This document shows, piece after piece, positions 14,160 to 25,600 of a stretch of 64,000 bases of DNA. The stretch is taken from contig NC_060105.1 in assembly GCF_021155765.1 (NCBI RefSeq), positions 5,208,001 through 5,272,000 on the forward strand. The letters run 5' to 3'. The number at the start of each line of letters is the position of its first letter. Within the stretch, counting starts at the first letter, position 1. Source of the DNA: Diprion similis. Lineage: Eukaryota; Arthropoda; Insecta; Hymenoptera; Diprionidae. The notes under the pieces were generated by a model. The model ran no database searches, was not told the origin of the DNA, and was given only the letters and a program-made list of their open reading frames with translations. The position numbers were made by a program, and so were the translations under genes.

Positions 14160-14580
14160 ACGGGCGAATGTTTTCATCATGGCGAAGCAGGCAGGCAAGC
14201 AGCGAACGTAGCAAACCAGCGAACGGCGAGGAGGGCCGAAGGAGGGGGGCGGGAAGGAGGAGGAGTCGCGACGTCGGACCGAGAGGGGCGGGTCAAGGGG
14301 AGGGAAGCGGGGGCCCTTGGTCACCGCCGGATGGAATTGGGAGCGAAGAACTTTACTATGGACTCTGTAGAGCCCGCAGAGGCGCGGTGGCGCGGACACT
14401 AACTCCCAAGGCGAATGGAAGAGTAAAAAGCTGAGAGCGATGATCCCCCCTCCCCGCCCTTATTCTACACGAGTTTCTCAACACCGTACCAAAACGGTGG
14501 CGCGTTATTTTGCGCGCCCCTCACCGTCGGGTCATGGAGAGAGCGACGAGCGACGACTGCGCGCGTCAAAGCTGTTGTAA
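14160..14580 (-). promoter_or_regulatory. GC/CpG-rich block, likely promoter of the ZFAND gene
   Basis: A block far richer in G and C than its surroundings, with many CpG, a G-rich stretch on the + strand at about 14225-14310 (including GGGGGGCGGG) and CGCG clusters near 14500-14570. It lies 0.8-1.3 kb upstream of the ZFAND start codon. Overlapping open frames on both strands are a by-product of the base composition. Promoter function is inferred from composition and position only; it could also serve a divergent noncoding transcript. Confidence 0.45.
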
Positions 14581-17500
14581 GTGCGATGATTCGGTTATAT
14601 AACGTGACATGTAGTAAATGATTGAGTAGCAGAAGACAGTTGATTCTTTAGGTTGCCTGTTTTAATATTGATGCAACATATCGTCGTCGTGCTTTGTCTT
14701 TTACCGATCAGCATCACTCTGTTATAAATACGCTCGTATATTTGCACGACGCAATCCAGTCTGGAGATGTTTGAAATGTGCTGCGGGGTGAAGCGCTTGA
14801 TCCAAATTGAAAAACAAGGTTAAGAACATGTTATGCGTAGATTAACCTTGCGTATGTAGTATATGTATAAACGAAGGTGAAGCAGCTGAGAGAAATTGGC
14901 AGGTGCCCTGAAAATACGGTACTGCTTGATTAAGGACCAGCTTCAGACCGTCGTGTAGCCGTGGATTTAATAGTACGTAGAAGAGAAGGAGAGAGAGGGA
15001 AAGCGAGATAGAGGACAAAGATGAGGATTGCTGGTGTTGCTCGGTATCACTCTTCAACCCTGCGTAAACATAATTCTTTTATTATTACTATTGTTATTAC
15101 TAAGCACTAAAAAAGTAAAATAAATCACAGCCACGAAATGTTGAACATTTGAATTTTCTTTTCAAGACTGGATTATGTCAAATGAACGAAAAAATCAAGA
15201 TCCAAGATAAACGGTTTATTCACGTGTCGAGTAAGGCACAATAACATCAATAAAATTTAATAAACGTTGACTGAAGAAGCGAAGACGTTGCGTACAAAAG
15301 AAATGAAACAGTATTAACTTCGTAACATGCGGTAAATTGTCGAGGACACCCAATTTGCTGACTGACATGAAATTACATTAGTGCATAAAAGTGAACGTGA
15401 CGTTACGTTATTACAAGTGAGGAAAAAAAATGTGTAAAATTTTGTAAGAACCTATTCATCGCCAGCCGAGTTATCGTTTTTGCTTTCTTTCGTTTATTCA
15501 GTATAATTTTCGATTAGAGACCCGACGTTGTTTGGCACGAATTCACGTGAATAGATATCATGGATAGGGGGGTGCATGCGTCCAAAGATCATAGGTTTAA
15601 AACGCGGAGGAGACGCGAAACGCTGGGGGACAAACGGAGACTGAGAATTAACGCAATATAGAGAGAATAAAGAGCGCCGACGGGCGATGCGATACGAATG
15701 GCCGATCCGCGCAGGCGCCGTGAGCCAATACCAAATTACTCCACCACCCCCCTCCACATAGCGGGTTCGTAATTTCGTATCGCGCGTCGCTCGGAACATC
15801 GCGAGCGAGTGAGAAGCTGGAATACTGCGTATTCGCTAGTCACTGCTGACGTAGTTCGTGCTCACACGTCTTGACTGCTGCAGGACACTTTACACGCCGA
15901 TCAACGTGTATAATAACAATCACACGCAATTTGAATGGCCATAATATGTGTATTAATAAATAGGAAGAAGACGGTGGTGATAATTGAGGCGTGAGATGCT
16001 GCCCAAAATCAAATTCATTCTGATAATTGTTAATTCGTATATATAATAATGTCACAATAACATGCAATACTATAATATTATAGTTTCGAAGAAACTGGCT
16101 ATCTCTATCATTGGCTCATAACTTGACGATGAACATTGGCGATTTCGGTATATGTGCGCACTTTCTATCCCATCGAAATTATTGCACAAATTGCAACACG
16201 ACTGAATGAGCACTGATTTTACATAATAGGCACGGTAATTAACGGGACGTTCGTATATTAATGGGTACGCAATATATATTTTTTCTTCAACTCTTATTTC
16301 TACTCTCCATTTCGTCAAGACTTTGGCAATAATTATAATATACGTATTCACTAGATACCATTGGAAGAGTTGATTAAATATTACACTACGAGTACATCAA
16401 TTACTTATATTTCAGCCGTAATATTACAGGGAGTATTTGCTCTTGGTCTATGCAACTTGGCCAGGTGGATTTTTCTCATTAGTTTCCAACGGTTTAGCAA
16501 GCAGCAGAACTTGACCTCTCGGCAGGCCGACAGATAGAAATGATTTTCATAATCGTTAACTATCGAAAGAAGACAAATAATGAAAGGAAACTTGGTAAAA
16601 TTTAAACCTAACACTAATATTTTTATTTCTTCGGGTAAAAGAAATGCGGTTGAAAACGGACATCGTACAAAAACAAGAAACGCAAAATCAATTTTTAAAC
16701 TTGGCGCAAGTAAGGAATTGAATCGAAAACGGAATGCTGTATACTTTTACGCATGTTACAATCTAGCGGGTCACATGGATTGAAACAAGACGTGGGAGGA
16801 TATCTTCTGCAAACTATGTCATCTTTGTTCCAAGTTTTGGTAGTCATCCAAAATTCTGGTCGTTGACTACCTGGTTTTTGTTCGAAGCGTATTTTTACAA
16901 AACTTCCTAGTAGCAGCTGTTGCGAGTTCAGTGTCACGTTGCCTCGGTGAAACAGATCGCAAGATAGATTAATAAAACGTATTTACGCATACATACACGT
17001 GTACTTACACTATTTTGATATTTTCAAGAATATCCGCGGACAACAAGTTGTTGCAATCTACATGGAATGTTATTGCCCTCGGTGAGAGTGTAATAAAAAC
17101 AACATTGGTGAAAGAAAACTGAATCGCAGTAATATTTATTTCCGATTAAACGATGATACGGTTTCTTGGAAAATAGAAAATATGTGAAAAACATTGGAAA
17201 AAAAAACGGACGAATTTTTTACTGTATAGAATAAAAAAAATCTATCTATAGACTTGCACACGCGGTGTATATTCGTCGTGTAGCCGCCACGCTTCTACAC
17301 GAGGAATAATAATTTTTCTACCAAGTAAACGAATCAATGAGCTGTGTTTTATCTATAGTAAAAAACAAACCTCAACAGTAATTCGCTGCACTTTCTTTAC
17401 ACGCTGCACGCATCGACTGCAGATCTCACGTTTTACTGTTCACCGTATTATTATAGGACTGGTCAAAACGTGAATTGAGCAAAATGCGTAAATTTATACC

Positions 17501-19312
17501 GCTCGTGTGAATCTTAATATGAGAATTAATTAAGAAAATGGAAATTTTCGTCGTTACGTAATTTAACAAACGAGGCTTGCTACTGTGTATTTTAATTGGG
17601 ATCTACGTATTTCGATGTATAATAATTTACAGCTAACAATAATCGAGAATCCCAGCTGTCTGCACACTGATGACTTAGAAAAGTTCACCAGGAAATTAAC
17701 GCACATTTTTCGCCGAGGGATGACATTTTCGTAAAAATTTTACAAGATAAAGACCGTCGAGGACACAGATGCACTACTCGGCTCCACTCCAAGCATGACA
17801 GCAACATTGGATATCATGAATGTTGACGACGACATTGAATGATTTGCAAAGTTCGAAAATAGCGTTCAGACAAAAATGGCGTTGCACAGGCACAAGTCTT
17901 TTGTGTTTGCAATTCCAGCGCAGGTTGTTGTACGAACTCGTCCCAATCCTTTGTCATTGTATACACTCAAGCGTCGTCATTGGCGGCTACATTCAAGTAT
18001 CTATTCTTTACGCGTAAACTCCCAAGGCTTTTAATCTTACGCTATTACCTACTACTACCTCGTAGAAGTATCTCATAGTCAGCTGGTATAGAATATAATT
18101 GACTCATACTAAACTAAAAGTTAGAGCGTATCACTGGCACATAACAATGACGTACGAATATTTTCCACCTAGATAATTGTATAAAAATCTTCTTTGGATT
18201 TCCAATTAAATCCAACTTGACGGTTAAATGCGAGCTTTAATCTATAGTTGCGTCATGAGTGCGAAGAATTATTCATCATACTTTAAACTTTAAGAAACGG
18301 TGGTCGCGGAAAATGTAGTAAGACTCATTTCCTCGTTCTCGTCCTCCTTGTTTAGAATTTTACACCGCCCATACAGTACGATACTGCGATATTTTACACA
18401 GTGCAAAAGAGGATCTGATTCATTGACTGAAGAAAGCTTTATCTCCTATTAGTTATTTCAAGACAGCTGAGAAATATTGAGAAACTTCCGAGAAAGGTAA
18501 GTAGAATTTATAAAGAACCACCAAACTTTTGATTCTAGGAAAAAATGACTCAACAATATATTTTATAGAAAGATTTGAATCTTCGTAAACTTATTATTTG
18601 CCACAATTAAAAAATGAGCGATGCTGTCGCTGACACGCGACATGATAACAAAATGCGATGGTAAGCTTTTCGAACGAAATCTCTTCGGTTATTAATTAAA
18701 ATTTTTCGACAGACACAATGTAGATTGTATTTTACACATGAAAATGCTACTTTGAAATGGGGGAATAATCGAAGAAGCAGCTTGGCGGTTATCAATGTAT
18801 AATGTAAAACTTCAAAATTGCTGACTTGCGATACATTTTTAAATTCAAGTTAGTCCTGATGCATACCGGATCATCGATAATAGAATAATTCAGCTGAGCC
18901 GGCTTGAAAGGTGAATTTCAAAGTGATTGATGAGACGTAGAAATACGTCTATACTTGGAATTAATTCGAATTAATTTGAACTACGTATCAGCTGAGAAAC
19001 GCTTAATTTACATAGTACACATGTATACAATGTATGCATCGTAAGATAAAATGTATCGATGATGGAACAACAGGTTAAAAAACGTGGGACGTCTAACGAA
19101 GCAGGTGTATACGGCGAGACGAGTGAGTGTCTATGGACGATAGTCGTCGCATGTGTATGGAAGCATCGTCCTTGGCAAAGTCGAACCGACCAAGAAACTC
19201 GTGAACCTCTGCTGATTCAACCTAGAGTTTATTATACCTACACGATTACTTTTACCGTCGAAGGTCTATTCCGCTTATTTTTAATAAAGAAACAACAGCG
19301 ACAATTATACCC

Positions 19313-19332
19313 GGGGGGGGGGGGGGGGGGGG
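19313..19332 (+). repeat. Homopolymer run of 20 G
   Basis: An uninterrupted run of 20 G on the + strand, preceded by CCC and followed by TAAATAAA. Such a run could form G-quadruplex structures, and its true length is difficult to sequence. Confidence 0.95.
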
Positions 19333-20076
19333 TAAATAAAAATAATCAGCACGACCTTGTGAATTCGGGTAATAAATATGAGACAAAGAAACAGAATTTC
19401 TTCTGTCATTAAACTCTGCCACGAGCAAAGTTTCGAGAAACGCAGTGCTGCTGCTACTGCTTCGTGATAGAGGGAGAATGAAAGAATAAAGGAAAAATGA
19501 CAAGAAGTGTAAAAGAAAATTTCTCCACCGCGTAACGGAGAATTTCAACGATATCAAAGTTGACGTGCATAAGCTTGTTGAAATGAATTTATCACTATCG
19601 TTATTTGAGCGGTGAGGTACCTCGGAGCCGAGTGATATCGTTATTTAAGAAACGAAAAAAAAATTTTAAATAATAATAATCGTAATAATGGTAATAATAA
19701 TTTCGACGAAGGAAACCTCACAGGTGTGGCGAGTCTGTCTCTTACGGCTCTTAATATACTCGTGCGGCGGTCATTACAGTTATAAAAACTACACATCCGT
19801 CATTCGCAGATCGTGTAAAATGTTCTAAACACTGACTCGCTTCATTGTCTTACGGTTATCAACGCGTTATGCCGTTTCTTTTTCGAAATCATATCGATAC
19901 GTGTGATTTTTTAATTTATTTCACTTTCGACGCCATGCCTGTAACATGCAAGAGATCCGTTTCCACCTTTGATTGTGAGAAAGCAGAGTTGCACTCGAGC
20001 ACATTGTGCGTTCGCTCGCCCGTCGCGTGTACGTATTCATATACATACATACGGGTGCGTATCGTGCTTGTGCTTG

Positions 20077-20118
20077 TTCTCCTCTCTCTCTCTCTCTCGC
20101 TCTCGCTCTCTTTCTCTC
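20077..20118 (+). repeat. CT-rich microsatellite
   Basis: A tract of CT dinucleotides, interrupted by a few CG and TTT units, in a pyrimidine-rich setting. The long leucine/serine and arginine/glutamate frames on the two strands here come from the repeat. On the minus strand it reads as a GA tract of the kind bound by GAGA-factor-like proteins; binding is not shown. Confidence 0.9.
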
Positions 20119-21271
20119 CGCGTACGTAAACGCGTGTTTGCGTTCATTTGCGTTCGAATCATCGGCAGTAACATCACACACACGCGTGTAGAAACACGTA
20201 GGCGTAATTCTCTCATACGGCAATACTAATCCGATATTACGTCGGTTCTTTGTTACCTGTGTATTTCGTGCCTGGTCGAACTCTTGGCTTCGACTGGTTT
20301 TTGTTTTCTACTAGCTTTACTTCAAGTGCGACGAGGCGGGGATCAATTTTTACCCGTAAAAAGGAAAGGCTGAGGACAAGGTGTAATTTTGAAATCTCTA
20401 ACATAGCTTTCGTCTACCTACGTCTACCACACACCTATAGATTTTGCCTCGTGTCGTAAAAATAGTACGCTAAAGAGGGGTACAAGAATCAGCTATTGCA
20501 ACACTTACTGAAGGCTGCTGTGGCGTAGCAGGGCGCAATATGTCAGCTGACTTGACGTGTGGCCGATTGAAATCCTGCGACGTTATCCCACATATTCTTA
20601 ATAAAAACTCGTCATATCCCCTCGATAACTCGCGCCGCAGATATTTTTCCTTATTTTCTTTACAATACAGCGAAGCACTCAATCCACACAGGCACTAAAA
20701 ATTGTCCTCCGGTCAATTGGTTAGGTCAACTTATTACTCCAACTCCCAGGCTAGGGAAAATCTCAGTCTTGGTCCTAGCCGTCGGGTACCTCGGTTACTG
20801 ACCAACACCTTCGCTCAGAAGCAGAGGAACAATACTGCTGATGACTGGTGTAAAGTTAGAACTCCTGTCTTCCCCTCCCGCTAATGTCCGACCACTGCAA
20901 CGATACACGGAATCGCCTCGAAACTAATCGAAACTAGTCGAACCTCGACTCGACCTCGGCCCGCGGATACGCAATTGAAAGAAATGCGTCTCGACGGGAA
21001 AAATCGTGCGGCGTTCCTGCTTTTGAAAGTCACCGCAACGCGCTGCCACCATCTAGAAATAAATTTCTGCTCCAGCATTTACTTAATCTTGAATTATTGT
21101 GACGCAAATAGAGATCAAATTTGGAATTGTTTAATTATAATGACAAGAAAGAAGATGAGAAATGATTTTTCCAGTTTTCAGAAAGAACACCTACTTTCTG
21201 TTGTTGTACTAATTAAGAAAACCAAAAAGGATAGGATAAAGCGGAAGCTACCACGAGCTCACGTTCGTAGC

Positions 21272-21300
21272 CATAGACATAGGAATCACATATGTCTATG
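21272..21300. repeat. Perfect stem-loop, 10-bp arms
   Basis: CATAGACATA at 21272-21281 is the exact reverse complement of TATGTCTATG at 21291-21300, leaving a 9-nt loop. No T tract or known RNA family marks accompany it. Confidence 0.8.
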
Positions 21301-21486
21301 TTGGTGGCTTACTTCACAGCGCAACTAATGGGTCGTAAAATCAACTAGTACCTTCCCCCCTTTTCCAATGTACCGCTCAATTCAAATTGAAGGTTGTGGC
21401 GAAAAAAATTTTTTACGTGGGCACGTGTGGGTGTAATGACGACAGCTGTTAAGGAATAGGGTTTGTGCGTATATTTGTGTGGAAAC

Positions 21487-21529
21487 CATAGCACAGTTTT
21501 GTGCTATGTAGGTGCTACTAATGTAGCAC
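21487..21529. repeat. Two adjacent perfect stem-loops
   Basis: CATAGCACA (21487-21495) pairs with TGTGCTATG (21500-21508) around a GTTT loop. Immediately after, GTGCTAC (21512-21518) pairs with GTAGCAC (21523-21529) around TAAT. The two stems share related sequence (GTGCTA), so the second may be a partial duplicate of the first. Confidence 0.8.
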
Positions 21530-22438
21530 TTGAATGAGTAGTCAGTACATAATAATCACAGGAATCCAATGCAAATATCAGCATGATTCACGTTCATTAC
21601 CATATTCACAGCTTTTCAATTATTTGTACATTCAACAGTATCTACAGTGCATGATTCTGAACCTCCAGCAGATACTCTGCCAAAGTAGATGGCCTCAGAT
21701 CTTCATTGTGAAAATTCTGATATGCCGTTGTCACTGTAAGTTTGGCATATCCATCAGAAGTTGATGCTGTTGTATTATTTGCAATTATTACAAACAAAAG
21801 ATTGACTTATAGAACTAAGAGATTACGTGGATCAGGATACAAATATCTGATTGACTTACCTGACTTACCTGTAGCTTCCATATTTCTGACAGTAAACACA
21901 CTGTTGCGAGCCAGCAATTTCCGAGACTTACATTTCCAAATATATTGTGGCTCAAAATGGTTAACGCAAATTTGTAAATTTTCTCCAATGTTCGTTCCCT
22001 TGGCATAAGGTGTCTCGTGTTGTTTTATTTACTTACAATTTCTGGGAATATTTCTTTACATTTTCGTGGGTCACGAAAAACTCTATGTTTAGGTCATGAA
22101 GTAAGAGGGATTAGGTGTGTGTCATCATTTTTTTTGTCACCTTCAGCCTGGCACCGCAACGGTCACACCAATAGACCACAACCCAGTAGGTGGCACTTGC
22201 AGCGACGACCGCTCATTATTTTCTTTGGAAATAACTACAATGATCAGCCTATTATTTGAATTACATTTTTTTTAGTTTTAGCACAGCGAAATGAGAAATT
22301 TTATCCGTTATCTATTGGTTATTTATTATTAAACTCCAGATCATGTCCGTTGATTGAAGATTACGCAAACGATACGAGAGATCAATTTCATTTTTGACAG
22401 ATATCCCAAGCCTGAACATAGCTGGATATCGAAGTATC

Positions 22439-22460
22439 GGTTGGCGCTTTCGAATTTGAA
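22439..22460 (+). promoter_or_regulatory. E2F-like and CHR-like pair upstream of CENP-E
   Basis: GGTTGGCGC at 22439-22447 resembles an E2F site (TTTGGCGC type), and TTTGAA at 22455-22460 matches the CHR element. They lie about 155-175 bp before the CENP-E start codon. Vertebrate mitotic genes are commonly controlled by CHR elements bound by the DREAM/MuvB complex; use of this pair in this organism is inference. Confidence 0.35.
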
Positions 22461-22614
22461 AGCCAAACACGCGCAACCGTCAACGGTATCCAGCGGCATT
22501 AGTGAGTCGGTTTCGGGAAGGAATGATTTGTGAGAGAAAGAGTATCGGGAATACACAAAATTTGGATAAATTTAGAAAATTCGTAACGCCACGGCGTGAT
22601 TCTTTTTCCGAAAA

Positions 22615-25600
22615 ATGTCGGACAGCATAAAGGTTGCTATCAAAGTGAGACCGCTCATAAAACGCGAAAAAGATGACAATTTGCCTGTGCAATGGGACGT
22701 TCAGGGCCAAACTATATTCTGCATCGATCCAGAGACAAAACGACGCGGAGAGCATTCCCACGTTTTTGGTGAGGATTTCGCAGTGTTTTATTTTTTAAGG
22801 TTCAACCAAAAATACGCTTAAATTTTAGCTCAAGTTAACCTAAAAATTTCCATCTTTCCACTTTACGTGCTCCTCGTCACTTACTGTAGTCAATCATTCA
22901 TATAGTCCTATTCATCTATTTATGTATTTTCATTAAGACAGTTTCGTTTCTTCTGACAAGCGAAAGTGTCGTTCTGTTCCTGGTGAATCAATTAGGAAAG
23001 ACAAAAAAGTATATCTGATGCCATTACTCATACCACTTCATATTTAGCCACATTTGCTAAAAATTGTCGTCTTTCTTGTTCAAACTTGTGTCCTAAGATC
23101 CACAATGCAACAGCAATAAAATAATATATCCAAATAAAATTTTTTCAGATCACATATTTGGCATGGATGCAGATAATGCCCGTGTATTTGATGTTGCCGT
23201 CAAACCTATAGTTGATGCCACTGTCAATGGATTTAACGGTACGATTTTTGCCTATGGGCAAACAAGTTCTGGAAAAACGTATACTATGATGGGTACGCAA
23301 GAAGAGCCAGGAATCATACCAATGGCAGTTGAAAATATATTCGATGCTATTGCCAATACTTCAACACGGGAATTCTTATTACGGTAATCTTTCATATCCT
23401 AAGCTTGTTTTAGTTATATAAATAGGATAACTATTACCTTAAATGGTTGAAGGGTGGAATCGAAATTTAAATGCTTAAATGATCCCCAAAATTACCTCAG
23501 GTGCAAAAACCTTACGCCAAGTACGTTAAAGTAGAAGGTACCCAACAAGAATAAAATTTACTTAGAAACCACCAAAATAACAATGTACATCCAAGTAAAC
23601 ACCAGAGTTTTGAGCTACCCAAGCTTCCTTAATCATTCAAATATTTATCATGGAATCTTGATATTAACGCAGACTTGACTTTTCGATTAATGATTATCGA
23701 TTGGAGATCGAGGTAAATCTCACTTCTGAATTAGGTACCATGAAATAAAAATTTGAATAACTTGAAAAAATTTGAAAGACTTGATGGATGAAAGCTACAT
23801 AATTTCAAGTGTAGAAGCAATCTTCCATCATGTGAACTTTTACTTTGAAGTGACCAATATCTAATCATCTAGAAAACAACACATAGTGTTGAGATTTACT
23901 GTTGGTATTTCTACAATCTTGCAGAAAGATTCCACTTTAGTTTCTGGAAATGTAAAAATTTCAAACCTTTCTAAAGTGATATTATTTATTTACTTATTTG
24001 ATTTATGTAAAGCGCGATCATACAATATTTAAAATGATGAGAAATATTCAATCATTAATGTTCTATAGCAGTGATTAAATACCTGTACATAGGTCAGACG
24101 TGGAAAGAACCTTTAACGAAAATAGATACTTGAATGCATAAAAGAGTCAAATTATTTCCTTATACCATTTAGCCAATTTCCCAGATTTCTTTTTTATAGT
24201 ACTTTTTTTCTCAAGTTCAATACCTTCCCAATGAAAGATGATGCGTCAGTTTGCGAGCGTTCACTTTTTAATGAACTTGGTGTGATTGGCAACCGCTGAT
24301 CTTGATTTTCAAATGTTGCAGATAATTGTGAAAGGGGTCAAAATATGTGATAATATTTTCGCCTTATAGATCGTACACATCTTGTCGGGATAAAGAGACT
24401 GCATCGGTTTGGGTGTGAATTTTTTTTTTTTAAATTTAGTTGGCATGGAACTTTACTGAGTCTCTTGACGTACAAAGTGTGCCTCAAATTAAAAAAATGT
24501 ACACATCAATACATGGATACTTCAAATGGATAGTACACAGTAGTTTCATTACCATTGACCATTCATGCTGTTCGCAGAGTGTCATACTTGGAAATATACA
24601 ACGAGAAAGTAAACGATCTATTGCACAAAGATGGAACAGATTTGAAGATTCATGAAGATTCAAATGGTCAAGTTATTGTCAATTGTAAAGAGGAGGTAAC
24701 CAACTGTCCTCAAAATGTGTTATCCATAATGAAGAAGGGTGAGAAGAATCGAAGGTTCGGAGAAACAAATATGAACGATAGAAGCAGTCGTAGTCACACA
24801 ATATTTAGGATTGTAAGTGAATTACAATTTCTCTAAGGAATGAATCCGTCACATAGGAAGAATTGAACATTTCGTTTCGCCTGTTTTTCCCAGACCATTG
24901 AGAGCCGAGACGCAGCTTCCAGTTCTGATGGTGCAATTCAGGTTTCACAATTAAATCTAGTTGACTTGGCAGGCTCAGAAAGGGTTCGTCAAACAGGGGC
25001 AACTGGTGATAGGTTTAAAGAAGGACGTCATATTAATTTGTCTTTGACTTCATTAAGCTTAGTAATCAAGCAGCTAAGTGAATCTAAGGAATATGTCAAC
25101 TTTCGCGACAGTAAACTGACCAGGATTTTACAAGCTTCTTTAGGAGGTAATGCAATGACGACTATTATTTGTGCTGTTACGCCGGCAGCTCTTGAAGAAA
25201 CACAATGCACATTGTCGTGAGTATTCACTTCTGACATGAAATATTTTTATTCAATTTTATTTCATATTAAGGGACCAGTATATTGACAATCTTAATTCTT
25301 CAAATACTTTCCTTACCAAACATGTTGATTTGATTTATACCAATAACTACATGAACCTTGTCAGGCAGGTATTAATTTTGAATGTATTATAGAATTGTAG
25401 TTATTGATTATAGGTTTGCAACGCGAGCGAAGTGTATTAAAAACAAGCCTAAACTGAACGAAGTAGTGTCTGATGCCGCATTGTTGAAACGGTTCGCTAA
25501 ATTAATAGAAAAACTTTCTTCAGAACTTGCAGTAAGTAGTGCCAGCAGAATTAGTAAAAGTTGTAAAATTGAATTATTTTTATTACTAAACAAATACAAT

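Larger units (their letters stand above)
14581..22400. other. Large region without a supportable coding gene
   Basis: About 8 kb between the ZFAND promoter block and CENP-E. Frames above 60 codons exist but show no conserved motif and no consistent splicing. GC-rich patches around 15540-15840 and 20880-21010 could be promoters or leader exons of noncoding transcripts. Simple repeats and hairpins within it are listed separately. Confidence 0.45.

Noticed and set aside
14070-14434. Overlapping open frames of 109 and 88 codons on opposite strands
   Set aside because: They are Arg/Gly/Pro/Ser-rich products of a GC-rich block, with no motif and no splicing logic.
19921-20229. Several overlapping frames of 60-100 codons around the CT repeat
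   Set aside because: Translation of a microsatellite gives Leu/Ser or Arg/Glu runs in every frame; no conserved segment.
24001-24440. Possible mobile element in a CENP-E intron
   Set aside because: No terminal repeats, target-site duplication or transposase frame could be seen.
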